From assembly GCF_020883495.1 (NCBI RefSeq), contig NZ_CP086610.1, forward strand, positions 2,895,501 to 2,959,500: a stretch of 64,000 bases of DNA, in the 5' to 3' direction. The notes beneath the pieces are model-generated. The model searched no databases and was not told where the DNA came from. It saw only the letters and a program-made list of their open reading frames with translations. The position numbers and the translations under genes are program-made. Of the stretch, positions 8,686-17,896 are shown in pieces (positions within the stretch are counted from its first letter, which is position 1; the number at the start of each line of letters is the position of its first letter). The DNA comes from Shinella zoogloeoides. Its GTDB lineage: Bacteria > Pseudomonadota > Alphaproteobacteria > Rhizobiales > Rhizobiaceae.

Positions 8686-9801
8686 ATGTCGTTCCTGAAG
8701 ATCAGCAACCTGCGCAAGTCCTACGGCGCGCTCGAAATCCTGAAGGACATCAACCTGGAAATCGAACAGGGCGGCTTCCTCGTGCTCGTCGGCCCCTCCG
8801 GCTGCGGCAAGTCCACCCTGCTCAACACCATCGCCGGCCTCGAGCCGATCACCTCCGGCGATATCGCCATCGACGGACGCTCCGTCTCGGGCCTGCACCC
8901 TTCCAAGCGCGATATCGCCATGGTGTTCCAGTCCTATGCGCTCTATCCGAACATGACTGTCGCCGGGAACATCGCCTTCGGCATGGAAATCCGCGGCGTG
9001 GCGAAGGAGGAGCGCGACAAGGCGATCAAGCAGGTCGCCGACATGCTGCAGATCGGCCACCTGCTGGAGCGCAAGCCCGGCCAGCTCTCCGGCGGCCAGC
9101 GCCAGCGCGTCGCCATGGGCCGGGCGCTGGTGCGCGACCCGAAGCTTTTCCTGTTCGACGAGCCGCTGTCGAACCTCGACGCCAAGCTGCGCGTCGACAT
9201 GCGCACGGAAATCAAGCGCCTGCACCAGCGCATGAAGACCACCATCGTCTATGTGACGCACGACCAGATCGAGGCGATGACGCTCGCCACCAAGATCGCC
9301 GTGCTGAAGGACGGCGTGCTGCAACAGTTCGGCTCGCCGGCCGAAATCTACAACAACCCGGCCAACACCTTCGTCGCCGATTTCATGGGCTCGCCCGCCA
9401 TGAACCTGCTCAAGGGCAAGGTCGAGACCAACGGCTCCGGCCTTGCCGTCTCGCTCGCCCGTCATCAGGCCGAACCGCTGGTGCTGTCCGTGCCGAATGC
9501 GCCGGGCAGCCTGTCGGCCTATAGCGGCAAGGACGTCATCTTCGGCATCCGCCCGGAGGCGCTGACCGACCCCGATGGCGCGGACCGCAACGCCCGCACC
9601 GTGGCCGAGGGCGATTGCCTGATCGAGGTGGTGGAGCCGGCCGGCGCCGACACCTTCGCCGTCACGCATCTGGGCGGCAAGGAGATCGTGGCGCGCCTGC
9701 GCGCCGACGTGCGCATCACCGCCGGCCAGACCGCGCGTCTTGCCTTCAATCTCGACAAGGCCGTGTTCTTCGACCCGGCAAGCCAGCTTCGCATCGCCTG
9801 A
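8686..9801 (+). CDS. sugar ABC transporter ATP-binding protein (MalK/UgpC-type)
   Basis: The 371-residue ATPase shows Walker A GPSGCGKST, the signature [15 protein letters not shown], Walker B LFLFDEPLSNLDAKLR and the switch histidine in YVTHDQIEAMTLA. The C-terminal 130 residues form the regulatory TOBE/OB-fold extension of the MalK/UgpC class (FGIRPEALTDPDG). It energises the two permeases encoded just upstream. The first GMC gene starts seven bases after its stop, so transport and oxidation genes appear to be co-transcribed. Confidence 0.93.
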   Translation: MSFLKISNLRKSYGALEILKDINLEIEQGGFLVLVGPSGCGKSTLLNTIAGLEPITSGDIAIDGRSVSGLHPSKRDIAMVFQSYALYPNMTVAGNIAFGMEIRGVAKEERDKAIKQVADMLQIGHLLERKPGQLSGGQRQRVAMGRALVRDPKLFLFDEPLSNLDAKLRVDMRTEIKRLHQRMKTTIVYVTHDQIEAMTLATKIAVLKDGVLQQFGSPAEIYNNPANTFVADFMGSPAMNLLKGKVETNGSGLAVSLARHQAEPLVLSVPNAPGSLSAYSGKDVIFGIRPEALTDPDGADRNARTVAEGDCLIEVVEPAGADTFAVTHLGGKEIVARLRADVRITAGQTARLAFNLDKAVFFDPASQLRIA

Positions 9802-9808
9802 GAAAGCC

Positions 9809-11317
9809 ATGACCACGCAGCCGGACATCGTCATCATCGGATCGGGCATCGGCGGCTCTACCATGGCCGCCGCGCTTGCCCCGACGGGCGCGAGGATCGT
9901 CATCCTCGAAGCGGGCGATCACCTGCCCGACCGCCCGGAAAACCGCGACCAGCGCGCCATTTTCCAGCGCGGCCATTTCCGCCCGAAGGAGATGTGGTAC
10001 GAGGCCGACGGAACCGCCTTCAACCCCGGCAACTACTACAATGTCGGCGGCAACTCGAAATTCTACGGCGCGGTGCTGGTGCGCTACCGCCACGAGGATT
10101 TCGAGGAGATGCGCCACCGCGACGGCGTCTCCCCCGCCTGGCCCTTCCCCTATGAGGAACTGGAGCCGTGGTATTCCGCCGCCGAAAAGCTCTACAACGT
10201 GCGCGGTACGCTCGGCGAGGACCCGACCGAGCCGCACCATTCCGCCCCCTACCCGTTTTCGCCCGTGCCGGACGAGCCGGCCATCGCGAAGGTCCGCGCG
10301 AAGATGAAGGCGAACGGGCTGCACCCCTATTCCCTGCCGCTCGGCGTCGATATCGACCGCTGGCTCGCCAAGGCGAAGACACCCTGGGATGCGCATCCGA
10401 ACTGCAACGACGGCAAGATGGATGCAGAAAGCACGGCGCTTGCCGAAGCGCTGAAACATCCGAATATCGAGCTGCGCACCAATTGCCGGGTGACGCGGCT
10501 TGCCACCGCGCCGCACGGCCGCACCATCTCGACCGTGCACTACAGGCGCGGCGACGCGGCGGAGAGCCTTTCGCCGAAGCTGGTGATCCTCTCGGCCGGC
10601 GCAGTGCAATCGGCCGTTCTCCTGCTGCGCTCGGCTTCCGAGGCCTTCCCGAAGGGGCTTGCCAACAGCTCCGATCAGGTCGGCCGCAACTTCATGAACC
10701 ATAATTCGAGCGCCGTGATCGGCCTCTCGCCCTTTTACCGCAACACCTCCGTCTACCAGAAGAGTTTTGGGTTCAACGACTACTACCTCTCGGACGGAAA
10801 CGGCGGCGCGCCGCTCGGCAATGTCCAGCTTCTTGGCCGCGTTTCGGGAAAGATCCTGAAGGCCAACATGCCCTCTGTGCCGGAATGGCTGCTGGAGCAG
10901 GTCGCCGGGCACAGCATCGATTTCTACGCGATGAGCGAGGACCTGCCGCATCCCGAAAGCCGCATCATGGTGGATCGCGACCGGATCGTCATGAAATGGA
11001 CCCGCACCAACTGGCAGGCCCATCTCGACCTCGTGACGAAACTGAAGAGCGCGCTCAAAAAGGCCGGCTTCCCCATCGTGCTCGCCCGCGCCTTCGACAA
11101 GCGCACGCCCTCGCATCAATGCGGCACCGTGCGCATCGGCAACGATCCGGCGAGCGCACCGCTCGACATCTGGTGCCGCGCCCATGACCACCCGAATCTC
11201 TTCGTGGTCGACGCCTCGTATCTGCCGACCTCCGCCGCCGTGAACCCGGCCCTGACGGTCGCCGCGCAGGCGCTGCGCGTCGCCGGCCACATCCAATCGA
11301 GGGACCTTGCCGCATGA
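9809..11317 (+). CDS. GMC-family FAD oxidoreductase (probable sugar/polyol oxidase or dehydrogenase)
   Basis: This 502-residue flavoprotein begins with the FAD dinucleotide-binding motif IGSGIGGSTMA and ends in the GMC C-terminal domain with the His/Asn catalytic pair at about His436 (SHQCGT) and Asn479 (VNPALTVA). The segment NVGGNSKFYGAVLVRYR replaces the usual GGSS signature and resembles pyranose-oxidase-like and C-glycoside-oxidase-like GMC enzymes more than choline dehydrogenases. No signal peptide is visible, so it should act on the imported sugar in the cytoplasm. ATG 9809 follows AGAAAG; the longer open frame from 9740 would overlap the ATPase gene. Its stop overlaps the SDR start (ATGA). 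Confidence 0.85.
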   Translation: MTTQPDIVIIGSGIGGSTMAAALAPTGARIVILEAGDHLPDRPENRDQRAIFQRGHFRPKEMWYEADGTAFNPGNYYNVGGNSKFYGAVLVRYRHEDFEEMRHRDGVSPAWPFPYEELEPWYSAAEKLYNVRGTLGEDPTEPHHSAPYPFSPVPDEPAIAKVRAKMKANGLHPYSLPLGVDIDRWLAKAKTPWDAHPNCNDGKMDAESTALAEALKHPNIELRTNCRVTRLATAPHGRTISTVHYRRGDAAESLSPKLVILSAGAVQSAVLLLRSASEAFPKGLANSSDQVGRNFMNHNSSAVIGLSPFYRNTSVYQKSFGFNDYYLSDGNGGAPLGNVQLLGRVSGKILKANMPSVPEWLLEQVAGHSIDFYAMSEDLPHPESRIMVDRDRIVMKWTRTNWQAHLDLVTKLKSALKKAGFPIVLARAFDKRTPSHQCGTVRIGNDPASAPLDIWCRAHDHPNLFVVDASYLPTSAAVNPALTVAAQALRVAGHIQSRDLAA

Positions 11318-12093
11318 CGACCGCACCCCGCCCCGTCGCCATCGTCACCGGCGGCCGCCGCGGCATCGGCCTCGGCATCGCCAAGGCCCTTGCCGCCGAA
11401 GGTTTTGACATCGCCGTCACCGGCATCGGCGAGGCGGATGCCACGACCGATGCCATGCTGGCCGACCTTGAAGCGCTCGGCACCCGGGCGATCTATCTGA
11501 AGGGCGACCTCGCGGACGTTTCCGGCCACGCGGCAACCGTCGCGGCCATCGAGGATAGGCTTGGAGCCATCGGCTGCCTCGTCAACAATGCCGGCATCGC
11601 CTCCGTCGTGCGCGGCGATTTCCTCGATCTCGCGCCGGAGAATTTCGACACCATCGTCGCGACCAATCTGCGCGGCACCGTCTTCTTCACCCAGGCCGTG
11701 CTGAAGGCGATGCTGCATTCGAAGCAGGCGGCCGGCCCGCGCTCCATCATCAACATCACCTCGATTTCGGCCGGCCTCACCTCCCCCGAGCGGCTCGACT
11801 ATTGCATGACCAAGGCGGGACTGGCCGCCTTCAGCCAGGGGCTGGCGCTGCGGCTCGCGGATACGGGCATCTCCGTTTTCGAGATTCGCCCCGGCATCAT
11901 CCGCTCCGAAATGACGGCCGGCGTCTCGGCGAAATACGACGCGCTCATCGAAAGCGGCCTCGTGCCGATGAAGCGCTGGGGCGAGCCGGGCGATATTGGC
12001 AACGCCGCGGCGGCGCTCGCGGCCGGCAAATTCGCCTTCGCCACCGGCTCGGTGATCAATCTCGACGGCGGCCTCGCCATCGGGCGGCTCTAG
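11314..12093 (+). CDS. short-chain dehydrogenase/reductase (3-ketoacyl-ACP reductase-like)
   Basis: A 259-residue classical SDR with the cofactor motif TGGRRGIGLGIA, NNAGIAS, the catalytic Ser in ISAGL and the YxxxK pair in DYCMTKAG. It is named 3-oxoacyl-ACP reductase by similarity in many genomes, but its place between two GMC flavoenzymes makes a role as NAD(P)-dependent keto-sugar or polyol dehydrogenase more likely. It overlaps the upstream GMC gene by four bases. A second GMC gene follows after 23 bases. Confidence 0.88.
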   Translation: MTTAPRPVAIVTGGRRGIGLGIAKALAAEGFDIAVTGIGEADATTDAMLADLEALGTRAIYLKGDLADVSGHAATVAAIEDRLGAIGCLVNNAGIASVVRGDFLDLAPENFDTIVATNLRGTVFFTQAVLKAMLHSKQAAGPRSIINITSISAGLTSPERLDYCMTKAGLAAFSQGLALRLADTGISVFEIRPGIIRSEMTAGVSAKYDALIESGLVPMKRWGEPGDIGNAAAALAAGKFAFATGSVINLDGGLAIGRL

Positions 12094-12116
12094 GCCGCGC
12101 ATTCTGAGGACAGAGC

Positions 12117-13772
12117 ATGACCTACGACTATATCATCACCGGCGCGGGACCGGCCGGCTGCGTGCTGGCGAACCGGCTCTCGGAAGACCCTGATGTCCGC
12201 GTGCTGCTGCTGGAGGCCGGCGGCGGGGACTGGAATCCGCTGTTCCATATGCCGGCGGGCTTTGCCAAGATGACGAAGGGCGTGGCGAGCTGGGGCTGGG
12301 AAACCGTGCCGCAGAAGCACATGAAGGGTCGCGTGCTGCGCTATACGCAGGCGAAGGTCATCGGCGGCGGCTCCTCCATCAACGCCCAGCTCTATACGCG
12401 CGGCAACGCGGCGGACTATGACCTCTGGGCCAGCGAAGACGGCTGCGAAGGCTGGAGCTACCGGGAGATCCTGCCCTATTTCAAGCGCGCCGAGGACAAC
12501 CAGCGCTTTGCCGACGACTACCATGCCTATGGCGGGCCGCTCGGCGTTTCCATGCCGGTCTCGGCCCTGCCGATCTGCGACGCCTATATCCGCGCCGGCC
12601 AGGAACTCGGCATCCCCTACAACCACGATTTCAACGGCCGCCAGCAGGCGGGCGTCGGCTTCTACCAGCTTACCCAGCGCAACCGCCGCCGCTCCTCCGC
12701 CTCGCTTTCCTATCTTTCGCCGATCAGGGAGCGCAAGAACCTCACCATCCGCACCGGCGCCCGCGTGGCCCGTATCGTGCTGGAAGGCACCCGCGCGGTC
12801 GGCGTCGAGGTGGTGACGGGAAACAGCATCGAAACGATCCGGGCCGAGCGCGAAGTGCTCGTCACGTCCGGCGCCATCGGCTCGCCGAAACTGCTGCAGC
12901 AATCCGGTATCGGCCCGGCCGATCACCTGCGGTCGGTCGGCGTCGAGGTGAAGCACGACCTGCCGGGCGTCGGCTCGAACATGCAGGACCATCTCGACCT
13001 CTTCGTCATCTGCGAATGCACCGGCGACCACACCTATGACGGCGTCGCGAAACTGCACCGCACGCTCTGGGCCGGCCTGCAATATGTGCTGTTCCGCTCC
13101 GGCCCCGTCGCCTCCTCGCTCTTCGAGACGGGCGGCTTCTGGTATGCCGATCCCGATGCCCGCTCGCCGGATATCCAGTTCCATCTCGGCCTCGGCTCCG
13201 GCATCGAGGCGGGTGTGGAAAGGCTGAAAAACGCTGGCGTGACATTAAACTCCGCCTATCTCCACCCCCGTTCGAAGGGCACGGTGCGCCTTGCCTCGTC
13301 CGATCCCTCGGCCGCGCCGCTGATCGATCCGAACTATTGGGAAGACCCGCACGACCGGAAGATGTCGATCGAGGGCCTGAAGATCGCCCGCGAGATCATG
13401 CAGCAGGCCGCGCTAAAACCCTATGTCATGGCCGAGCGCCTGCCCGGACCGAAATTCGTCACCGACGAGGACCTGTTCGACTACGGCTGCGCCAATGCCA
13501 AGACGGACCACCACCCGGTCGGCACCTGCAAGATGGGCACGGGGGCGGATGCGGTCGTCGGGCTGGACCTGAAGGTGCATGGGCTTGAAGGTTTGCGCGT
13601 CTGCGACAGTTCCGTCATGCCGCGCGTTCCTTCCTGCAACACCAATGCGCCGACCATCATGGTGGGCGAGAAGGGCGCCGACATCATCCGCGGCCTGCCG
13701 GCGCTGCCGGCCCAGGTCTTCTCATATGAGCGCAACGACACGCGTCCGCGTGCCCGCGCCGATATCCGATAG
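12117..13772 (+). CDS. GMC-family FAD alcohol dehydrogenase (choline dehydrogenase-like)
   Basis: This 551-residue flavoprotein has the N-terminal FAD motif GAGPAGCVLANRLSE, the GMC signature KVIGGGSSINAQLYTRG, and the C-terminal catalytic histidine in HHPVGTCKMG (about His466) with the partner Asn in SCNTNAPTIM. It is of the BetA/AlkJ/HMF-oxidase branch, distinct from the first GMC enzyme at 9809-11317, so the locus carries two non-redundant flavin oxidations. Betaine synthesis is unlikely because neither betI nor betB is adjacent. The Dabb-fold gene follows after nine bases. Confidence 0.9.
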   Translation: MTYDYIITGAGPAGCVLANRLSEDPDVRVLLLEAGGGDWNPLFHMPAGFAKMTKGVASWGWETVPQKHMKGRVLRYTQAKVIGGGSSINAQLYTRGNAADYDLWASEDGCEGWSYREILPYFKRAEDNQRFADDYHAYGGPLGVSMPVSALPICDAYIRAGQELGIPYNHDFNGRQQAGVGFYQLTQRNRRRSSASLSYLSPIRERKNLTIRTGARVARIVLEGTRAVGVEVVTGNSIETIRAEREVLVTSGAIGSPKLLQQSGIGPADHLRSVGVEVKHDLPGVGSNMQDHLDLFVICECTGDHTYDGVAKLHRTLWAGLQYVLFRSGPVASSLFETGGFWYADPDARSPDIQFHLGLGSGIEAGVERLKNAGVTLNSAYLHPRSKGTVRLASSDPSAAPLIDPNYWEDPHDRKMSIEGLKIAREIMQQAALKPYVMAERLPGPKFVTDEDLFDYGCANAKTDHHPVGTCKMGTGADAVVGLDLKVHGLEGLRVCDSSVMPRVPSCNTNAPTIMVGEKGADIIRGLPALPAQVFSYERNDTRPRARADIR

Positions 13773-13781
13773 GGGGTTGCC

Positions 13782-14099
13782 ATGATCCGCCACTGCGTCT
13801 TCATCCGCTTCAAGCCGACCATTTCCGTCGCCTACAAGACCGAGCTTTTCAACGAGATCGACGCCCTGAAGGACCGCTTGCCGGGCATGGTCGCCGTGCA
13901 TATCGGCACCAATGTCAGCCCGGAAACGGGCATGGACAAGGGTTTCAGCGACGGCTTCATCGTCGATTTCGCCGACAGTTTTTCGCGTGACGCCTATCTG
14001 GAGGACCCGGAGCACAGGCAGACCGGCGCGCGGCTTGTCGCCGCCGCGGAAGGCGGCATTGCCGGCATTCTCGTCTACGATCTCGAAACCGACGATTAG
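13782..14099 (+). CDS. Dabb (stress-responsive alpha/beta barrel) domain protein
   Basis: A 105-residue protein with the dimeric alpha/beta-barrel pattern: HCVFIRFKPTIS at the start, a helix with LFNEIDALKDRLPGM, and the typical SDGFIVDFADSFSRDAYLEDPEH. Dabb proteins include small dehydratases/isomerases and proteins of unknown activity. As the last gene of the sugar-oxidation operon it may act on a keto intermediate made by the GMC enzymes; this is inference from position only. Its stop overlaps by four bases the stop of the convergent permease gene. Confidence 0.85.
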   Translation: MIRHCVFIRFKPTISVAYKTELFNEIDALKDRLPGMVAVHIGTNVSPETGMDKGFSDGFIVDFADSFSRDAYLEDPEHRQTGARLVAAAEGGIAGILVYDLETDD

Positions 14100-14839
14100 A
14101 CCCGGCCAACCCGGCGCGACAGCACACGCTCGAGCGCGGAAAAGGCATCGTAGATCAGCACCGCCAACACGGCGACCACAAGGCCGCCCTGCAGCACGAA
14201 GGCGAGGTTGTTGGATTGCAGGCCGGCGATGATGACCTCGCCGAGCGTGCGCGCCGCCACCGTCGAGCCGATGGTGGCCGTGGCGAGGCTGATCGTCACC
14301 GAAAGACGGATGCCAGCGAGAATGACCGGCAGGGCGAGCGGCAGTTCCACCTTGGTGAGCCGCTGCCAGGCCGTCATGCCCGTGCCGCGCGCCGCCTCGA
14401 CAATGGCCGACGGCAGGGTGGAAAGGCCGGTCATGGAATTTTCGAAGATCGGCAGGAGGCCGTAGAGGAAAAGCGCAATCAGCGTCGGCTTCTCGCCGAA
14501 GCCAACGACGGGGACCGCAAGCGCCAGCACCGCGACGGGCGGAAAGGTCTGGCCGATATTCACGAGGCTGCGCGAGAGCGGCAGGAACTCCGCCCCGACC
14601 GGCCGCGTGACGAGGATCGCGAGGCCGACGGCCACGACGGTCGCGGCAAAAGTCGCGATAAAGACCGTGGCGAGATGCGACAGCGTCAGCGACAGGAGAC
14701 TGCCCTGATTGTAGATCGCCGGAGCATTGGCCTGCACCAGCGGCTTCAGCAGCGGCTCGAACAGCATCGGCTGAACGAGGAACGCCACCAGCACGGCGAA
14801 TGCCGTCAGCCGCAGCAGATGGGGCAGCTGTCGCCTCAT
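14096..14839 (-). CDS. yehW: osmoprotectant ABC transporter permease (YehW/OpuCB-type)
   Basis: This 247-residue permease is the last gene of a four-gene minus-strand operon. It has the compact five-to-six helix architecture of OpuCB/YehW and the coupling loop EAARGTGMTAWQRLTKVELPLALP. With the other three genes it matches the YehZYXW/OsmU layout, which imports glycine betaine or related compatible solutes. Its start overlaps the stop of the ATPase gene (ATGA-type). Confidence 0.88.
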   Translation of the reverse strand: MRRQLPHLLRLTAFAVLVAFLVQPMLFEPLLKPLVQANAPAIYNQGSLLSLTLSHLATVFIATFAATVVAVGLAILVTRPVGAEFLPLSRSLVNIGQTFPPVAVLALAVPVVGFGEKPTLIALFLYGLLPIFENSMTGLSTLPSAIVEAARGTGMTAWQRLTKVELPLALPVILAGIRLSVTISLATATIGSTVAARTLGEVIIAGLQSNNLAFVLQGGLVVAVLAVLIYDAFSALERVLSRRVGRV

Positions 14840-15774
14840 TGCGGCCTCGCGGCGCGGCGGGCGAGGCCGGCAAGCGTGACGCGGCCGATGGGAGCGCCAT
14901 CGGGGCCGACGACGGGCAGCGCCTCGCGGCCGGACCAGAGAAGAGCGGAGAGCGCATCACGCTGGCTCACCTCGGCGGCAAGCGGCTCGCCCTCGGCGGT
15001 GCCGTTTTCCGTGGCATCCCCGACAGTACCGATGGAGAGCAGCCGGAGCGGCCGTTCGCCCGCGCCGATCAAGGTCTCCACGAAATCGGTCGCCGGATTG
15101 ACCAGCATTTCTTCCGGCGCGGCATGTTGCACGATCCGGCCCTTGTCCATCACCGCGATCCTGTCGGCGAGGTGGAACGCCTCTTCCATGTCATGGGTGA
15201 CGAGCACGATGGTCGTGCCGAAATGCTTCTGGATAGCGAGCAGATCGTCCTGCGCCTTGGCGCGGATGACGGGATCGAGCGCGCCGAAGGGTTCGTCCAT
15301 CAGGAGGATATTCGGCTCGGCGGCGAGCGCCCGGGCGACGCCGACGCGCTGCTGTTGACCGCCAGAAAGCTCGTGCGGATAGCGCGGACCGAAGGCGGTC
15401 GGGTCGAGCTGGAAGAGAGACAGCAATTCCTTGACCTTGGCCTCGATACGGCCCTTTTCCCAGCCGAGCAGCGTCGGCACGGTGGCGATGTTCTCCGCGA
15501 CCGTGCGGTGCGGGAAGAGACCGTGGCCCTGGATGGCATAGCCGATGCGGCGGCGCAGTTCGTGGCCGGGGATGACGCTGTTCGGCGCGCCATCGATGCG
15601 GACCTCGCCCGAAGTCGGCTCGACGAGGCGGTTGATCATGCGCATCAGCGTCGTCTTACCCGAGCCGGACGTGCCGACGATGACGGTGATCGTGTGCGGC
15701 GCGATGGTCATCGAGACATTGTCGACGACGGTCGTATCGCCGTAGCGCTTGGTGATGCTGTCGATCTCGATCAT
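14836..15774 (-). CDS. yehX: osmoprotectant ABC transporter ATP-binding protein (YehX/OpuCA-type)
   Basis: The 312-residue ATPase contains Walker A GTSGSGKTT, the signature LSGGQQQRVGVARAL and Walker [15 protein letters not shown]. The C-terminal 70 residues include a CBS-like half motif (DALSALLWSGREALPVVG), which in OpuA/OpuC ATPases senses ionic strength; only one short CBS segment is present, as in YehX/OsmV. It lies between two permease genes with overlapping start/stop codons on both sides. Confidence 0.9.
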   Translation of the reverse strand: MIEIDSITKRYGDTTVVDNVSMTIAPHTITVIVGTSGSGKTTLMRMINRLVEPTSGEVRIDGAPNSVIPGHELRRRIGYAIQGHGLFPHRTVAENIATVPTLLGWEKGRIEAKVKELLSLFQLDPTAFGPRYPHELSGGQQQRVGVARALAAEPNILLMDEPFGALDPVIRAKAQDDLLAIQKHFGTTIVLVTHDMEEAFHLADRIAVMDKGRIVQHAAPEEMLVNPATDFVETLIGAGERPLRLLSIGTVGDATENGTAEGEPLAAEVSQRDALSALLWSGREALPVVGPDGAPIGRVTLAGLARRAARPQ

Positions 15775-16931
15775 GCGGCCCTGCCGGGTTTGGAATTGCT
15801 GAGTTCGGTCGCGGCATCGAGCACGATGGCCGCGGCGAAGGCGAGCGCGACGGTGGGCACCGCGCCGAGCAGCACGAGGTCCATGGCCGTCTGGCCGATG
15901 CCCTGGAAGACGAAGACGCCGAAACCGCCGCCGCCGATGAGCGCGGCGATGGTGGCAAGGCCGATATTCTGCACGAGCACGATGCGGATGCCGGTGAGAA
16001 TGACCGGGAAGGCCAGCGGCAGTTCGACGCCGAAGAGACGCTGGCGATCCGTCATGCCGATGCCGCGCGCCGCATCATTGGCATCGCGCGGCACGCCGGC
16101 AAGGCCGACCACCGTATTGGCGACGACCGGCAACAGCGAATAGAGGAAGAGCGCAACGAAAGCCGGCGCGGCGCCGATGCCGCGAATGCCGATGGCGGCT
16201 GCCCCCGGCACATGCAGCGCGATCCAGCCGAGCGGCGCAATCAACAGGCCGAAAAGGGCGATGGAGGGAATGGTCTGGATGATGTTCAGCACATTGAGCA
16301 CGCCGGCCCTTACCCGCTCCACCCGATGGCAGAGAATGCCGAGCGGCAGGCCGACAAGCGTGGCGGCAGCCAGCGAGCCGAGCGCCAGCACCACATGCCG
16401 CCCCGCTTCCAGCCAGAAGGTTTCGGCGCGGCTGCCATATTCCTTGAGGATCGACAGCCCGTCCCAAGCCCCGGACAGGAGAAGCAGCGCAGCCGCCGCG
16501 AAAACGGCGGCAAGCAGCGCGACCCGGACGAGCGGCGGCGGCTTCAGCCGCGCCAGCGCATCGGCCGTCAGCAGCGCGAAGGCGAAGCTCGCCAGCCAGA
16601 AGCCGGAGGCCGGCGAAACGCGGGCATAGGTGTTTTCCGGCGGGGTCAGATGCCCGGCGGAAAGACCGATGAGGACGGCAAGGACGCACAGCGCCGCAAG
16701 GCCGAGCACCAGCCGCAGCATGGTCGGCGTCTTCAGCACGATAAGGACGATGGAAACGGCGACGAAGACAAGCAGCGCCATACCGAGACCGGAGGGCAGC
16801 GCGTCGAGGATCGGCCGCGCCTCGCCCGGCACGATACGGTTGGCCCGGAAATTGGCGAACGGCGCCAGATACGCGCCGTAGGCCAGCAATGCGGCGATCA
16901 CCACGCCCAGCTTGTCGATCCGCAACGTCAT
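15771..16931 (-). CDS. yehY: osmoprotectant ABC transporter permease, long form (YehY/OsmW-type)
   Basis: At 386 residues this permease is about 140 residues longer than its partner YehW-type subunit. The extra N-terminal half holds several additional hydrophobic segments (ALLVFVAVSIVLIVLK, LVLGLAALCVLAVLIGL), as in E. coli YehY; the C-terminal half carries the permease core with the coupling loop DANDAARGIGMTDRQRLFGV. The two permeases should form an asymmetric pair. It starts 53 bases after the binding-protein stop, with a strong stem-loop in that gap. Confidence 0.9.
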   Translation of the reverse strand: MTLRIDKLGVVIAALLAYGAYLAPFANFRANRIVPGEARPILDALPSGLGMALLVFVAVSIVLIVLKTPTMLRLVLGLAALCVLAVLIGLSAGHLTPPENTYARVSPASGFWLASFAFALLTADALARLKPPPLVRVALLAAVFAAAALLLLSGAWDGLSILKEYGSRAETFWLEAGRHVVLALGSLAAATLVGLPLGILCHRVERVRAGVLNVLNIIQTIPSIALFGLLIAPLGWIALHVPGAAAIGIRGIGAAPAFVALFLYSLLPVVANTVVGLAGVPRDANDAARGIGMTDRQRLFGVELPLAFPVILTGIRIVLVQNIGLATIAALIGGGGFGVFVFQGIGQTAMDLVLLGAVPTVALAFAAAIVLDAATELSNSKPGRAA

Positions 16932-16949
16932 GAACGCCTTTCGGGGAAA

Positions 16950-16976
16950 GGCCCTCCGCCGGACGGGCGGAGGGCC
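16950..16976 (-). promoter_or_regulatory. intercistronic stem-loop between binding protein and permease
   Basis: An 11-base perfect stem (GGCCCTCCGCC with GGCGGAGGGCC, loop GGACG) lies between osmF-like and yehY-like genes. It has no following T-run on the coding strand, so it is more likely an attenuating or mRNA-stabilising structure than a full terminator, allowing excess binding protein. Confidence 0.6.
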
Positions 16977-16984
16977 GGGACGGC

Positions 16985-17896
16985 TTACTTGATGAAGCCG
17001 TTCTTCTTCAGGAAGTCCTCGGCGACGGCCTTGGCCGGCTCGCCGCCGACCTGGACGCGGCCATTGAGGTCCTGCAGCGTGACGAGGTCGAGCTTTTCGA
17101 AGACCGGCTTCAGGATCTCCTCGATCTGCGGATTGGCCTTCAATACCGCCTCGCGGATGATCGGCGACGGCTGGTAGACCGGCTGCACGCCCTTGTCGTC
17201 TTCCAGAACGACGAGGCCCGACGGCGCGATGCCGCCATCCGTGCCATAGACCATGGCGGCGTTCGCGCCGTTCGTCTGGTTGGCGGCGGCGGCGATGGTC
17301 GCGGCCGTGTCGCCGCCCGAAAGCGTGATGAGCTGTTCCGGCTTCAGGGTGAAGCTGTAGGTCGTCTGGAACGCGGGAAGCGCGGCCGCCGAGTTCACGA
17401 ATTCGGAGGAGGCGGCGAGCACCACCTGACCGCCGCCGGAAACATACTTGCCGAAGTCCGAAAGCGTCGCGAGCTTGTTCTGCTCGGCGACATCCTTGCG
17501 TAGCGCAATCGCCCAGGTGTTGTTGGCCGGCGACGGCGTCAGCCAGACTATCTTGTTGGCGTCGAAATCGAGCGTCTTGGCAAGCTCATAGGCCTTGGTC
17601 GCATCCTTCCAGGCCGGGTCGTCGGCCTTTTCGAAGAAGAAGGCGGCGTTGCCGGTATATTCCGGATAGATGTCGATCTCGCCGGCGATGAGCGCCTTGC
17701 GCACGACCGGCGTCGCGCCGAGCTGCACGCGGTCGGTGGTCTTGACGCCGTTGGCGTTCAATACGGACAGGATGATGTTGCCGAGCACCCCGCCCTCCGT
17801 GTCGATCTTCGAGGAGACGACGACCTGGGCCTGGGCGGCGCCGGCTGCAAGGCCAAGGGCCAGAGCTGCTCCGAGGAATTTGACGACTGGGCGCAT
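16985..17896 (-). CDS. osmF: osmoprotectant ABC transporter substrate-binding protein (OsmF/YehZ-type)
   Basis: A 303-residue periplasmic protein with a Sec signal (VKFLGAALALGLAAGAAQAQ) and an OpuAC-type ligand fold: GNIILSVLNANGVK, the characteristic GEIDIYPEYTGNAAFFF, and a C-terminal ALKANPQIEEILKPVF-like helix region. It heads the four-gene OsmU-like operon, so it likely captures a quaternary amine osmolyte. YehZ-type proteins can bind glycine betaine weakly, so the true ligand is open. Confidence 0.9.
   Translation of the reverse strand: MRPVVKFLGAALALGLAAGAAQAQVVVSSKIDTEGGVLGNIILSVLNANGVKTTDRVQLGATPVVRKALIAGEIDIYPEYTGNAAFFFEKADDPAWKDATKAYELAKTLDFDANKIVWLTPSPANNTWAIALRKDVAEQNKLATLSDFGKYVSGGGQVVLAASSEFVNSAAALPAFQTTYSFTLKPEQLITLSGGDTAATIAAAANQTNGANAAMVYGTDGGIAPSGLVVLEDDKGVQPVYQPSPIIREAVLKANPQIEEILKPVFEKLDLVTLQDLNGRVQVGGEPAKAVAEDFLKKNGFIK

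Noticed and set aside
12117..13772. Reading the second GMC enzyme as choline dehydrogenase BetA
   Set aside because: No betI, betB or betC nearby, and it sits in a sugar operon; the GMC family is too broad for that call.
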